From NCBI GenBank assembly GCA_002840125.1, contig PGZF01000002.1:552357-616356 (forward strand): a stretch of 64,000 bases of DNA, given 5' to 3'. This document shows, in pieces, positions 36,313-45,705 of the stretch; positions within the stretch are counted from its first letter, which is position 1, and each line of letters begins with the position of its first letter. The DNA is from Gammaproteobacteria bacterium HGW-Gammaproteobacteria-15. GTDB lineage: Bacteria; Pseudomonadota; Gammaproteobacteria; Enterobacterales; Alteromonadaceae. The position numbers and the translations under genes were made by a program. Below the pieces are notes generated by a model. It did not search any database, was not told the DNA's origin, and was given only the letters and a program-made list of their open reading frames with translations.

Positions 36313-38700
36313 ATGAAATTCAGTGAAGCCTGGTTACGCGAGTGGGTAAATCCAGCCATTGACACCAACACCTTATCTGAACAGCTGTCTATGGCTGGCC
36401 TGGAAGTTGACGGCATTGAAACCGTCGCCGGACAATTTAATGGCGTGGTGGTTGGCGAAGTGGTTGAGTGCGGCCCGCACCCGGATGCCGACAAATTGCA
36501 GGTAACCAAAGTGAATGTTGGCGGCAACGAGCTGCTGGATATTGTTTGTGGCGCAAAAAATTGCCGTAAAGGCTTAAAAGTAGCAGTGGCGACCGTGGGC
36601 GCTGTACTGCCGGGTGATTTTACTATTAAAGCTGCCAAGTTACGCGGCCAGCCTTCAAACGGCATGCTGTGTTCATTATCTGAGCTGGGTATGGCTGATG
36701 ACTCTGACGGCATTATCGAACTGCCACAGGATGCGCCGGTAGGACAGGATATCCGCCAGTATTTACAGCTGGACGACCGTATTATTGAAGTAGATTTAAC
36801 ACCAAACCGGGCTGATTGCTTAGGTATTAAAGGCCTGGCGCGTGAAGTAGGCGTGTTAAATAAGCAAGCCGTAAGCGAGCCGGAGATTACGCCGGTTGCT
36901 GCTGCCATCAGTGATAAAAAAGGTATTACATTAAGTGCCCCTGATGCTTGCCCGCGTTACTTAGGCCGTATTGTGCGTAATGTAAATGTGCAGGCAGTAA
37001 GCCCATTGTGGCTGACTGAAAAACTGCGCCGCTGCGGAGTACGCAGCATTGATGCGGTGGTTGATATTACTAACTTCGTATTGCTTGAGTTAGGTCATCC
37101 GATGCATGCTTTTGATTTGGCCAATATTGATGGTGACATTAACGTACGTTTGGCAACCGAGGGCGAAAAGCTGGTATTGCTGGATGAAAGTGAAGTCACG
37201 CTAAAAGCCAATACCCTGCTGATTGCCGATAACAGTAAAGCGCTGGCGATGGCCGGTGTGTTTGGTGGTTTGCACAGCGGCGTTACCGCACAAACTAAAG
37301 ACGTGTTTTTAGAAAGCGCCTTTTTTGCCCCGCTTGCCATTGCCGGTAAAGCCCGCCAATACGGCCTACACACTGATGCGTCACACCGCTACGAGCGCGG
37401 CGTTGACCCGCAGTTACAGCATACTGCAATGGAGCGGGCAACAGCGTTATTGCTGCAAATTTGCGGTGGCGAAGCCGGGCCTGTTGTTGAGGCTGTGTCT
37501 GAGGCTCATTTACCCAAAGTGGCTAATATCAGCCTGACTGAAGTCAAGCTGGCGCGTATTCTGGGTATCAGCATTGCGAAAGCTGAGGTAACGGCTATTT
37601 TTAGCCGGTTGGGGCTGAGTGTAAGCGAAACAGCCGATGGCTGGCAGGTTAGCGTGCCGGGTTACCGCTTTGATATCAGCATTGCTGAAGATTTAATTGA
37701 AGAAGTCGCCCGGGTATACGGTTACAACAGTATTCCGAATGTTGCGCCGCAGGCTGCACTGAAAATGCGCAGCTTTAATGAGGCTGAACTGAATGTTCAA
37801 CGCTTGCGCACGGTACTGGTAGATCGCGGCTATCAGGAAGCCATTACCTATAGTTTTGTTGATCCTAAAGTACAGCAGCAGCTGTTTCCACAGCAAACTG
37901 CGCTGGTGTTGCCTAACCCGATTTCAGCCGACATGTCGGCAATGCGGTTGAATCTGTGGCCGGGCTTGTTACAAACTGTGCAATATAACCAGAACCGCCA
38001 GCAAAGCCGTATTCGTTTATTTGAGTATGGTCTTAAGTTTATACCTGATGCCAAAGCAGAAGGCGGTGTGCGCCAGGAAGCGGTGCTTGGTGGCGTTATC
38101 GTCGGCTCAATGCATAACGAGCACTGGAACATGGACAGCCGTGCCGCGGATTTCTACGATATTAAAGGCGATGTTGAAGCGCTGTTAGCGCAAACGTCAG
38201 CAACCGGGCAGTTCCGTTTTGTTACCGCTGAGCACAGTGCTTTGCATCCCGGGCAAACGGCAGCAATTTATCGTGGCGATGTGTTAGCTGGTTATGTAGG
38301 GGCATTGCACCCTGAAGCTGAGCGTAAACTGGGCATTAAAGGTAAAGCTTATCTGTTTGAACTTAATGTCGCTGCGCTTGGTCTGCGTGATATAGTGCAG
38401 GCACGTGAGCTGTCTAAGTACCCTGCCAACCGGCGCGATTTAGCGCTGGTAGTAAAATCAGAGGTGCGTTTTGCTGATATTGCTGCTACTATAAAAAAAG
38501 TTGGCGGAAATCAATTAGTTGACCTAAAATTGTTTGACGTGTACACAGGACCGGGTGTGGCAGAGGGTTTTAAATCGCTGGCCATTGCTCTGACCCTGCA
38601 GGATATAGCGCGTACCCTGGAAGATAAAGATATCCAACAGTTGGTAAATCAAGTAGTTAACGCGCTTGGTGAAGAGTTCAACGCAACGTTGAGGGATTAA
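36313..38700 (+). CDS. pheT: phenylalanyl-tRNA synthetase beta subunit
   Basis: The 795-residue subunit has, in order, an OB-fold tRNA-binding domain (about 40-150), B3/B4 editing domains (about 210-390), a B5 domain (about 400-475), a catalytic-like core and a C-terminal ferredoxin-like anticodon-binding domain. [12 protein letters not shown] near residue 705 starts that last part. Length matches E. coli PheT (795). It follows pheS by 15 bases and precedes ihfA by two. Confidence 0.97.
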   Translation: MKFSEAWLREWVNPAIDTNTLSEQLSMAGLEVDGIETVAGQFNGVVVGEVVECGPHPDADKLQVTKVNVGGNELLDIVCGAKNCRKGLKVAVATVGAVLPGDFTIKAAKLRGQPSNGMLCSLSELGMADDSDGIIELPQDAPVGQDIRQYLQLDDRIIEVDLTPNRADCLGIKGLAREVGVLNKQAVSEPEITPVAAAISDKKGITLSAPDACPRYLGRIVRNVNVQAVSPLWLTEKLRRCGVRSIDAVVDITNFVLLELGHPMHAFDLANIDGDINVRLATEGEKLVLLDESEVTLKANTLLIADNSKALAMAGVFGGLHSGVTAQTKDVFLESAFFAPLAIAGKARQYGLHTDASHRYERGVDPQLQHTAMERATALLLQICGGEAGPVVEAVSEAHLPKVANISLTEVKLARILGISIAKAEVTAIFSRLGLSVSETADGWQVSVPGYRFDISIAEDLIEEVARVYGYNSIPNVAPQAALKMRSFNEAELNVQRLRTVLVDRGYQEAITYSFVDPKVQQQLFPQQTALVLPNPISADMSAMRLNLWPGLLQTVQYNQNRQQSRIRLFEYGLKFIPDAKAEGGVRQEAVLGGVIVGSMHNEHWNMDSRAADFYDIKGDVEALLAQTSATGQFRFVTAEHSALHPGQTAAIYRGDVLAGYVGALHPEAERKLGIKGKAYLFELNVAALGLRDIVQARELSKYPANRRDLALVVKSEVRFADIAATIKKVGGNQLVDLKLFDVYTGPGVAEGFKSLAIALTLQDIARTLEDKDIQQLVNQVVNALGEEFNATLRD

Positions 38701-38702
38701 GA

Positions 38703-38999
38703 ATGGCGCTTACCAAAGCCGATTTAGCAGAACGTCTGTTTACAAAGTTTGGTGTTAGCAAACGCGATGCCAAATTAATAGTGGAAGCTTTTTTTGAAGA
38801 GATCCGCGCAGCTCTGGAAGCGGGGGATCAGGTTAAGTTATCAGGCTTTGGCAATTTTGACCTGCGGGTTAAAAATCAGCGCCCTGGCCGTAATCCAAAA
38901 ACGGGTGAGGATATTCCTATCTCTGCCCGTTGTGTCGTGACTTTCCGGCCGGGACAAAAGCTAAAATCCCGTGTTGAGGTTGGCACCAGCAAAAAATAA
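38703..38999 (+). CDS. ihfA: integration host factor alpha subunit
   Basis: The 98-residue HU-fold protein bends DNA as a heterodimer with Ihf[21 protein letters not shown] contains the arm with the intercalating proline, and [21 protein letters not shown] completes the fold. The pheS-pheT-ihfA order is the common one. The ATG is two bases after the pheT stop codon, with GAGGGATTAAG just before it as binding site. A strong terminator follows. Confidence 0.97.
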   Translation: MALTKADLAERLFTKFGVSKRDAKLIVEAFFEEIRAALEAGDQVKLSGFGNFDLRVKNQRPGRNPKTGEDIPISARCVVTFRPGQKLKSRVEVGTSKK

Positions 39000-39024
39000 G
39001 CTATTGTTATTGTGAATAACAAAG

Positions 39025-39057
39025 CGGCAAGTTGCGCAGGCAACTTGCCGTTTTTTT
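39025..39057 (+). terminator. terminator of the pheST-ihfA operon
   Basis: CGGCAAGTTGC (39025-39035) and GCAACTTGCCG (39040-39050) form an 11-base perfect stem around GCAG, followed by seven T. Confidence 0.95.
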
Positions 39058-39088
39058 ATGCATGTAACACTGTGTTGCTAAAAATTTC

Positions 39089-39117
39089 CGATCCAAACTG
39101 ATTCGCCTGCTGTAACT
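39089..39117 (+). promoter_or_regulatory. candidate ChrR-type ECF sigma promoter of the light-stress operon
   Basis: CGATCC at 39089-39094 is followed after 18 bases by TAACT (39113-39117). From memory, promoters of ECF11 sigma factors such as Rhodobacter RpoE read TGATCC-N18-TAAGA; here one base differs in each box and the spacing matches. The start codon of the first operon gene is 30 bases downstream, a plausible leader. No good sigma-70 pair is evident nearby. Confidence 0.5.
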
Positions 39118-39146
39118 AAGGTCAGCTCGAATTAAACGGTAATATT

Positions 39147-40088
39147 ATGACGATAAAAGTAGGGATCAGCGCCTGCGTGCTGGGCGAAAAAGTACGCTAC
39201 GATGGCGGACATAAAGCATCGGCTTTTTGTTTGCAGCAACTGGCTCCCTGGGTTGAATATGTAGCAGTATGCCCGGAAATGGCTATTGGCATGAGCTCGC
39301 CGCGCCCGGCAATCAGGCTGCAATTAGATGCCGGCCACAATGTTCATCTGGTGCAAAGTAATAATAGTATCATTGATCATACCGCAGCCATGCTGGACTT
39401 TACCGCGAAAAAGCTGCCTCAGCTAGCAGATCTTTGTGGTTACATTGTCTGTGCAAAATCACCCAGCTGTGGCATGGAACGGGTAAGGTTATTTGATACT
39501 GCCGGCCAGCAGCTTGGCAAGCTGGGTGTAGGCCTTTATACCCGCCAGCTGATGCAGCACTATCCCTGGTTGCCGGTAGAAGAAGATGGCCGTTTGTTTG
39601 ATCCGGCACTAAAAGAAAACTTTATCTGCCGCGTATTTAGTTGCTACGACTATCAGCAAAGTATGCAAGACGGTTTTTCCGTCGGCAAACTGGTCGCGTT
39701 TCACAGCCGCTATAAGTTTCTGGTTATGGCACACAGCCCGGTGGCATACCGCGAATTGGGCCGATTGGTTGCTCAGGCCAAACTGTTCTCAGCGCAGGAA
39801 TTACAGCAACGTTATCTGCATGATTTAATGCAGGCACTGAAAAATATCGCTACCCGTAGCCAACATACCAATGTGCTGCAGCATTTGCAGGGTTTTTTAA
39901 AACATGGTTTAACGGCAGCAGCAAAGCAAGAGCTGTCTGAGCTTATCCATCGTTACCGCCAGGGCTTTGTGCCGCTAATGGCACCACTGACGTTGCTGCA
40001 GCACCATTTAAAGCAATACCCTAATGCTTATATCAGTGCCCAGCGCTACTTCTCACCTTATCCGGAAAACCTTGGATTGAGGGCCTGA
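39147..40088 (+). CDS. RudS-like tRNA 4-thiouridine desulfidase (DUF523-DUF1722)
   Basis: The 313-residue protein joins an N-terminal DUF523/TudS domain (about 1-150) to a C-terminal DUF1722 domain (about 190-305). ISACVLGEKVRYDGGHK with Cys10, VCPEMAIGM with Cys42 and CAKSPSCGME with Cys108 give the likely 4Fe-4S ligands of the desulfidase. Proteins of this architecture were described as RudS, which removes sulfur from 4-thiouridine in tRNA; the older name is YbgA. 4-Thiouridine absorbs near-UV and crosslinks tRNA, so its place just before a photolyase gene makes sense. It is first in the operon, one base before phrB. Confidence 0.85.
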   Translation: MTIKVGISACVLGEKVRYDGGHKASAFCLQQLAPWVEYVAVCPEMAIGMSSPRPAIRLQLDAGHNVHLVQSNNSIIDHTAAMLDFTAKKLPQLADLCGYIVCAKSPSCGMERVRLFDTAGQQLGKLGVGLYTRQLMQHYPWLPVEEDGRLFDPALKENFICRVFSCYDYQQSMQDGFSVGKLVAFHSRYKFLVMAHSPVAYRELGRLVAQAKLFSAQELQQRYLHDLMQALKNIATRSQHTNVLQHLQGFLKHGLTAAAKQELSELIHRYRQGFVPLMAPLTLLQHHLKQYPNAYISAQRYFSPYPENLGLRA

Positions 40089-40089
40089 T

Positions 40090-41511
40090 ATGCAGCGGCT
40101 GAATGTGGTGTGGTTACGCAACGATTTACGTAGTTTTGATAATGCAGTGCTTAGTAGTGCAACAGAAGATGCTGCCAGAACTGGTGCAGCAGTTATTGCT
40201 GTGTATATTGCCACGCCGAAAACCTGGCAATTACATGATATGGCGCCCATTAAGCAGGATCTTATCCGCCGGCGGGTAAAGCAATTACAACAAGAACTGG
40301 CAACGCTTAATATCCCTTTATTAGCGATAGAAGGTAGCAGTTACCAGCAAATACCCGCTGTGTTTAACCAGCTGGGGCAGCATTTTTTATTAACAGTATT
40401 TGTGCAAAGTGAATATGAACTGCGCGAGCAGCAGCGCGATAACGCGGTTGAGCAAACGGTGCTGGCACTACATGGCCAGTTTATCCGCTTTGATACCCAG
40501 TGCATTATGCCACCGGGCTCTGTGCGCACTCAGCAGGGGGAGATCTACAAAGTATTTACCCCGTTTAAGCGCAGCTGGCTGGCGCAGTTAAAGCAGCAGG
40601 GCGTCAGCTGTTATGCCAGACCCAAACCATTAGCGCCGGCTGAGCTTAAGTTGCCGGATTGGCCAGTATTAAAAGCTGGCGATAACAGCTCTGCAGAGTG
40701 GCCGGTAGCAGAGCATGACGTATTGCAGCTAATGCGTGCTTTTTGCCGCGAAAAAGTACAGGACTATCAAACAGCCCGTGATTTTCCGGCCATAGAAGGC
40801 ACCTCAAAACTGTCGGCTTATCTGGCTATCGGTGTTGTTTCTGCAGCGCAGTGTATTGCACGTTTGCAATTGGAGGCCGCCGATAGCTGGCAGCAAGATA
40901 AAAGCGGTGCGCAAGTCTGGTTGTCTGAGCTTATCTGGCGTGAGTTTTATAAACACATTTTGCTGGCTTACCCTGATTTAATTAAGCATCAGCCATTTCA
41001 GGCTGAAACTGCCGCTATTCGCTGGAGTAACAACCCTTCGCTGTTTAAAGCCTGGTGCGATGGTGCAACCGGGTATCCGATTGTTGATGCGGCGATGCGC
41101 CAGTTAAACCAAACCGGCTGGATGCACAACCGGCTGCGCATGATCACCGCCAGCTTTCTGGTAAAAGATCTGCATATCGACTGGCGCTGGGGCGAGCGAT
41201 ACTTTATGTCAAAGCTGATTGACGGCGACTTTGCGGCCAATAATGGCGGCTGGCAATGGGCCGCATCTACCGGCACCGATGCTGCACCTTATTTTCGTAT
41301 TTTTAATCCGGTCAGCCAGAGTGAAAAGTTTGATCCAAACGGTGACTTTATCCGTTTCTATGTGCCACAGCTAAGTAAGCTGCAGGGTAAAGCGATACAT
41401 TGGCCACACGGGCCTGGTATTGCTAATGGTTATCCTGCACCGGTTGTCGATCACGGTGAGGCACGTAAACACACATTAGCGCTTTTTGCAGAGGTAAAGA
41501 AAAAAGCATGA
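40090..41511 (+). CDS. phrB: deoxyribodipyrimidine photolyase
   Basis: The 473-residue flavoprotein repairs cyclobutane pyrimidine dimers with blue light. The N-terminal antenna domain starts VVWLRNDLRSFDNAVL. The FAD domain has WLSELIWREFYKHIL, DGATGYPIVDAAMRQLNQTGWMHNRLRM and the class I signature DGDFAANNGGWQWAASTGTD. The second chromophore is likely a folate. Length matches E. coli PhrB (472). It lies one base after the RudS gene and overlaps the NTF2-fold gene by four bases. Confidence 0.95.
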   Translation: MQRLNVVWLRNDLRSFDNAVLSSATEDAARTGAAVIAVYIATPKTWQLHDMAPIKQDLIRRRVKQLQQELATLNIPLLAIEGSSYQQIPAVFNQLGQHFLLTVFVQSEYELREQQRDNAVEQTVLALHGQFIRFDTQCIMPPGSVRTQQGEIYKVFTPFKRSWLAQLKQQGVSCYARPKPLAPAELKLPDWPVLKAGDNSSAEWPVAEHDVLQLMRAFCREKVQDYQTARDFPAIEGTSKLSAYLAIGVVSAAQCIARLQLEAADSWQQDKSGAQVWLSELIWREFYKHILLAYPDLIKHQPFQAETAAIRWSNNPSLFKAWCDGATGYPIVDAAMRQLNQTGWMHNRLRMITASFLVKDLHIDWRWGERYFMSKLIDGDFAANNGGWQWAASTGTDAAPYFRIFNPVSQSEKFDPNGDFIRFYVPQLSKLQGKAIHWPHGPGIANGYPAPVVDHGEARKHTLALFAEVKKKA

Positions 41512-41951
41512 ATACTGCAGCAGCTCCACGTATTGAGCAATTTTTGGCGTTTTACAATAGTTTGTCCAGCCAGAATATGCAGGCATTGCCACAGTTGTAT
41601 CATGCGGATGTCAGCTTTATTGACCCGGTACACGAGCTACATGGCCGCAACGCGCTGACAGAGTATTTTGATCATGCGTACGCCCGTTTACAGCACTGCG
41701 AATTTACCGGCGTGCAGCAAATGGAGCAGGGGGACCAGGGGTTTATCAGCTGGCAGATGCAGTTTAGTCATCCGGCAATTGGTAAAGGTAAAACCATAAT
41801 AGTGCACGGTTGCAGTGTATTGCGCTGGCAGGACGGGTTGATTATTTATCACCGTGATTACTATGACTTAAACGAAATGGTGTACCGGCATTTGCCTGTT
41901 ATTGGCTGGTTAACCGGTAAGGTAAAACAACGCATGGCCAACGGGCAGTAA
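41508..41951 (+). CDS. NTF2-like (SnoaL) protein of the light-stress operon
   Basis: The 147-residue soluble protein has the SnoaL/NTF2 pattern: helix FLAFYNSLSSQNMQALPQLY, then HADVSFIDPVHELHGRNAL, then strands with GFISWQMQFSH and a C-terminal HRDYYDLNEMVYRHLPVIGW. The Asp and His residues in the cone could be catalytic or ligand-binding. Such proteins accompany photolyase and FAD-oxidoreductase genes in many marine bacteria, with no known reaction. The ATG overlaps the phrB stop codon as ATGA. Confidence 0.85.
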   Translation: MNTAAAPRIEQFLAFYNSLSSQNMQALPQLYHADVSFIDPVHELHGRNALTEYFDHAYARLQHCEFTGVQQMEQGDQGFISWQMQFSHPAIGKGKTIIVHGCSVLRWQDGLIIYHRDYYDLNEMVYRHLPVIGWLTGKVKQRMANGQ

Positions 41952-41986
41952 TTTAGCCAAAAGATAGAGTGGTATAAGGGAGCAGT

Positions 41987-43243
41987 ATGCGCATAGCGGT
42001 GGTGGGTGGTGGTATTTCGGGCATGATGGCATGGTACCTGTTGCAGCAAAAGCATGATGTAACGGTACTGGAAGCGAACGACTACCTTGGTGGGCATACA
42101 GCAACAACAGACGTTGAAGTTGCGGGTAAGTCGTATGCTATTGATACTGGTTTTATAGTGTTTAACAACTGGACTTATCCTATTTTTAACCGTTTTATTG
42201 CTGAGCTCGGTGTTGCGTTTGAGCACACTACAATGAGTTTTTCAGTAAAAAACAGTGCGCAGGATCTGGAATACAACGGTAATACCCTGGCCAGTTTATT
42301 TGCTCAGCGCCGTAATATATTGCGGCCGTCGTTCTGGTTAATGCTTAGCGACATTATGCGCTTTAATAAGCTGGGCAAGCGCTTGCTGGCGGCGAATGAC
42401 CCTGATTTGGATCTGGCACTGGGTGATTTTTTACTGAAACATGATTTTGGTAATGGCATTCGTGATAACTATTTAATGCCAATGGGAGCAGCAATCTGGT
42501 CGGCAGGCCTGGCGGATATGCCGGCTTTCCCGGTGCGTTTTTTCCTGCGGTTTTTTCATAACCATGGTTTGCTAAATATTACGGACAGGCCGCAGTGGTC
42601 GGTAATAAAAGGTGGTTCAAGAAGCTATGTCCAGGCTTTACTGGCAAAACTGGGCCATGACAAAGTAAAACTACAGCAGCAGATTTGTGCTGTTTCGCGC
42701 GATGAACACGGCGTAACACTGAGCTTTGCTGATGGGCGCACCGAACAGTACGATAAGCTGATCCTGGCTTGCCATAGCGACCAGGCACTGCGTTTGCTTG
42801 GCAATAACGCCACAGAGCAAGAGCGTGCAGTATTAGGCGGTATTGCTTACCAGCAGAACGAAGTGGTGCTGCATACCGATACCCGTTTATTACCCAAACG
42901 CGAACGCGCCTGGGCTGCCTGGAATTATAACCTGGATGCCAATGTAAACGATCGGGCTACACTTACTTACAATATGAATTTGCTGCAAGGTATCAGTGCT
43001 CCGGTAACGTTTTGTGTCACGCTGAATAACACTCAGGCTATTGATCCGGCTAAAATTATCCGGGTTTTCCAGTACGATCATCCGGTGTACAACCACTATA
43101 CTTTGGCTGCACAGCAGCAACGGCATAAAATTAATGGCCATAATCATACCTATTATTGCGGTGCATATTGGCATAACGGTTTTCATGAGGACGGTGCCAG
43201 AAGCGCGGTAGAGGTTGCTGCATTATTAGGAGTGGATTACTAA
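41987..43243 (+). CDS. FAD-dependent amine-oxidase-like oxidoreductase
   Basis: The 418-residue protein begins with the dinucleotide-binding VVGGGISGMMAWYLL and the GGHT motif near residue 37. FIVFNNWTYPIFNRF, MSFSVKN and a C-terminal YYCGAYWHNGFHEDGARSAVEVA complete the family pattern. It belongs to the flavin-containing amine oxidoreductase group that sits beside DUF1365 and Cfa-like genes. In Rhodobacter the related set belongs to the RpoE-ChrR singlet oxygen regulon. A role in fatty acid modification is an inference. It shares one base with the next gene. Confidence 0.9.
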   Translation: MRIAVVGGGISGMMAWYLLQQKHDVTVLEANDYLGGHTATTDVEVAGKSYAIDTGFIVFNNWTYPIFNRFIAELGVAFEHTTMSFSVKNSAQDLEYNGNTLASLFAQRRNILRPSFWLMLSDIMRFNKLGKRLLAANDPDLDLALGDFLLKHDFGNGIRDNYLMPMGAAIWSAGLADMPAFPVRFFLRFFHNHGLLNITDRPQWSVIKGGSRSYVQALLAKLGHDKVKLQQQICAVSRDEHGVTLSFADGRTEQYDKLILACHSDQALRLLGNNATEQERAVLGGIAYQQNEVVLHTDTRLLPKRERAWAAWNYNLDANVNDRATLTYNMNLLQGISAPVTFCVTLNNTQAIDPAKIIRVFQYDHPVYNHYTLAAQQQRHKINGHNHTYYCGAYWHNGFHEDGARSAVEVAALLGVDY

Positions 43244-44007
43244 TGCACTCTGGTCATGCGGTATATCAGGGCGAGGTAGGGCATTTACGCCTGGCCCCGC
43301 GCGAGTACGGCTTTAGTTATCCACTGGCACTTTACTGGCTTGATTGCAGCAAGCTGGAGCAAACCGCACTGCAAGCCTGTGGTATTAAGTTTGAACGCTT
43401 TGGCGCACTGAGCTTTCGGCGCAAAGATTATCTGCCAGGCAGCGGCAGTGTCTACAGTGCTGTGTGCCATAAAGTCGCTGAACTTGGCGGGACTCACCCG
43501 GTGGCAAAAGTATTTGTATTAACGCCGCTGGCCAACTGGGGCCTGTATTTCAGCCCGTTGACACTGTACTACTGCTATGATGAACAGGATTGTTTTTGCT
43601 ATTTGTTAGCTGAAGTCACCAACACGCCCTGGAATGAGCGGCATTATTATTTGCAGACCATGCCGCTGCACACCACCGACGCCGGTTTACATCACTTTGT
43701 ACACGATAAAGCGTTTCATGTTTCGCCATTTCATCCAATGAACATGCAATACCATTGGCAAATCAGCACTCCGGATCAGCATTTACATTGCAGTATTCGC
43801 AATACTGAGGCAGATAAGCAAATTTTCAGCGCCTGGATCAGCTTAACCCGGCATGAGCTCAGTGCTTTATGGCGGCGAAAATGGCTGATCCGCCAGCCAT
43901 GGCAAAACGTACAGGTAGTACTGCGAATATACTGGCATGCAGTGAAGCTTTATGTAAAAGGCATCCCTGTGCATGCCCACCCCAAGACGAAGGATACAAA
44001 TGCATGA
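43243..44007 (+). CDS. DUF1365 family protein
   Basis: The 254-residue protein matches DUF1365: GEVGHLRLAPREYGFSYPLAL near the N-terminus, PLTLYYCYD, VTNTPWNERHYY, and FHVSPFHPMNMQYHW in the second half. No catalytic function has been shown. It is nearly always found between the FAD oxidoreductase and the Cfa-like gene, so a shared lipid pathway is likely. The ATG overlaps the stop codon of the oxidoreductase gene by one base, and its own stop codon overlaps the next ATG. Confidence 0.9.
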   Translation: MHSGHAVYQGEVGHLRLAPREYGFSYPLALYWLDCSKLEQTALQACGIKFERFGALSFRRKDYLPGSGSVYSAVCHKVAELGGTHPVAKVFVLTPLANWGLYFSPLTLYYCYDEQDCFCYLLAEVTNTPWNERHYYLQTMPLHTTDAGLHHFVHDKAFHVSPFHPMNMQYHWQISTPDQHLHCSIRNTEADKQIFSAWISLTRHELSALWRRKWLIRQPWQNVQVVLRIYWHAVKLYVKGIPVHAHPKTKDTNA

Positions 44008-45245
44008 CCATGAGCCTTACTGAAGTTTCAGTTTTTGACAATCTGAGCTGGTTTGACCGCTTATGCCGTAAATTTGCGCTGGATTTTATCAGCCAGCTAA
44101 AACATGGCGATATCACCGTGGTAGAAGGTAACCAACGCCTGCGCTTTGGTGATGAGCACGCTGAATTGAAAACCGTTATTACCGTAGTTGATCCTGGCTT
44201 TTACCAGAAAATGGTGATGGCCGGCTCAGTAGGCGGAGGCGAGGCTTATATTTATGGCTGGTGGCGCTGTGACAACTTAACGGCGCTGGTGCGTATTTTT
44301 GCCCTTAACCTTGCCACTTTGGACAAGCTGGATTCGGCAATAACCCGTTTAGGCCGGCCGCTGTTAAAACTACTGAATTGGCGCAACCGTAATTCAAAAC
44401 AGCAAGCCAGAAAGAACATTGCAGCACACTACGATCTTGGCAATGATATGTACCGGCTGTTTCTCGACAACAGCATGATGTATTCCAGTGCTGTTTACCC
44501 TGATGCTACTGCTAATCTGGCACAGGCACAGCAGCATAAGCTGCAAATGATCTGTGAAAAACTGCAGTTAAAACCTGACGATCAGCTGATTGAGATAGGT
44601 ACAGGTTGGGGCAGTATGGCGATATTTGCCGCTCAGCACTACGGCTGCAAAGTCACCACCACCACTATTTCACAGCAGCAGTACGATTACACTAAGGCCC
44701 GTATTGAGGCGTTAGGGCTGCAGCAGCAAATTACCCTGTTGCTGCAAGACTACCGCGATCTGACAGGCCAGTATGACAAGTTAGTGTCGATAGAAATGAT
44801 AGAAGCAGTGGGCGAAGATTATCTGGATACCTATTTTGAAAAGTGTGCCAGCCTGTTAAAACCCGACGGTTTAATGGTATTGCAGGCTATTACCATCGTT
44901 GATCAGCGTTACAGCCAATACGTGCGTGAGGTGGATTTCATCAAGCGTTATGTGTTCCCCGGTGGTTGTCTGCCGTCGGTCAGCCGGATGACCGATGCCA
45001 TTAGCCGTAAAACTGATTTTGCTGTACGCCATCTGCAGGATATTGGTTTTGATTACGCCAGGACACTAAAAGACTGGTGCGATAACTTTATGCATGCCCG
45101 CGATAAAGTACATCAGTTGGGGTATGACGATAACTTTGTCCGGCTATGGCACTTTTATCTTTGCTACTGTGAGGGCGGTTTTAGAGAGCGCGCTACCAGT
45201 GCTGTACATTTGGTGTTGTCTAAGCCGCAAAACCGCAGTGCTTAG
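44004..45245 (+). CDS. cyclopropane-fatty-acid-synthase-like methyltransferase
   Basis: The 413-residue protein has the Cfa N-terminal domain and a SAM-dependent methyltransferase domain with EIGTGWGSMAIFAAQHYG near residue 200. I use the ATG at 44004 (overlapping the DUF1365 stop as ATGA, with AAGGA upstream); the frame stays open further back without family similarity. In E. coli Cfa the bicarbonate ion is held by C139, E239 and H266. Here, by my alignment, the matching residues are Ser (YSSAVY), Glu (MIEAVG) and Gln (LQAIT). Two of three are changed, so it may methylate unsaturated lipids without forming a ring, as proposed for the furan fatty acid enzyme UfaM. That is inference. The 231 bases after it hold no gene. 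Confidence 0.9.
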   Translation: MTMSLTEVSVFDNLSWFDRLCRKFALDFISQLKHGDITVVEGNQRLRFGDEHAELKTVITVVDPGFYQKMVMAGSVGGGEAYIYGWWRCDNLTALVRIFALNLATLDKLDSAITRLGRPLLKLLNWRNRNSKQQARKNIAAHYDLGNDMYRLFLDNSMMYSSAVYPDATANLAQAQQHKLQMICEKLQLKPDDQLIEIGTGWGSMAIFAAQHYGCKVTTTTISQQQYDYTKARIEALGLQQQITLLLQDYRDLTGQYDKLVSIEMIEAVGEDYLDTYFEKCASLLKPDGLMVLQAITIVDQRYSQYVREVDFIKRYVFPGGCLPSVSRMTDAISRKTDFAVRHLQDIGFDYARTLKDWCDNFMHARDKVHQLGYDDNFVRLWHFYLCYCEGGFRERATSAVHLVLSKPQNRSA

Positions 45246-45476
45246 CAGTTTATATTCCGGAAAAAGTTGCAATGGTACCGGTAAAAGCTACTTACGTTTA
45301 TTAAATATAATTTAACAATCTGATTTTGTGTGAATCTAACGCTCTGAAAAATATAGTATTATTCTGAATTCTGTTTTTGGTATGCGCTTTGCTTTATTAA
45401 TACTGCTGCTGCACTACGCGGGGGAGTGACCAAACGTATTGCAGTGTTTAGTAGCTAACTAACAGTGGAGCAAATT

Positions 45477-45668
45477 ATGAATAGTGATATTGCAGAAGGC
45501 AAATGGCGTCAGGTTAAAGGCTCTGTTAAAGAGAAATGGGGCAAGTTAACCGACGATGATCTGACAGAAGTAAATGGCCGTTTTGAAAAGTTCTGCGGCA
45601 AAATGCAGGAACATTACGGCATGACCCGCGAAGAAGCAGAAGATGAGTTTAGGCGCTTCAAAGAGTAA
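45477..45668 (+). CDS. CsbD family stress protein
   Basis: The 63-residue protein has the CsbD pattern, with IAEGKWRQVKGSVKEKWGKLTDDDL and then FCGKMQEHYGMTREEAEDEF. It is strongly charged and helical. CsbD-like proteins are induced by general stress in many bacteria, with no known reaction. I use the ATG at 45477, with GGAG six bases ahead. It is monocistronic, with a symmetrical terminator just after it. Confidence 0.92.
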   Translation: MNSDIAEGKWRQVKGSVKEKWGKLTDDDLTEVNGRFEKFCGKMQEHYGMTREEAEDEFRRFKE

Positions 45669-45679
45669 TGCCACCAAGG

Positions 45680-45705
45680 TTAAAAGGGCCGTACGGCCCT
45701 TTTAA
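45680..45705. terminator. bidirectional terminator between csbD and the S1 gene
   Basis: TTAAAAGGGCC and GGCCCTTTTAA form a nearly perfect palindrome around GTAC. It has A-rich and T-rich flanks, so it can stop both convergent genes. The stop codon of the S1 gene lies within it. Confidence 0.85.
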
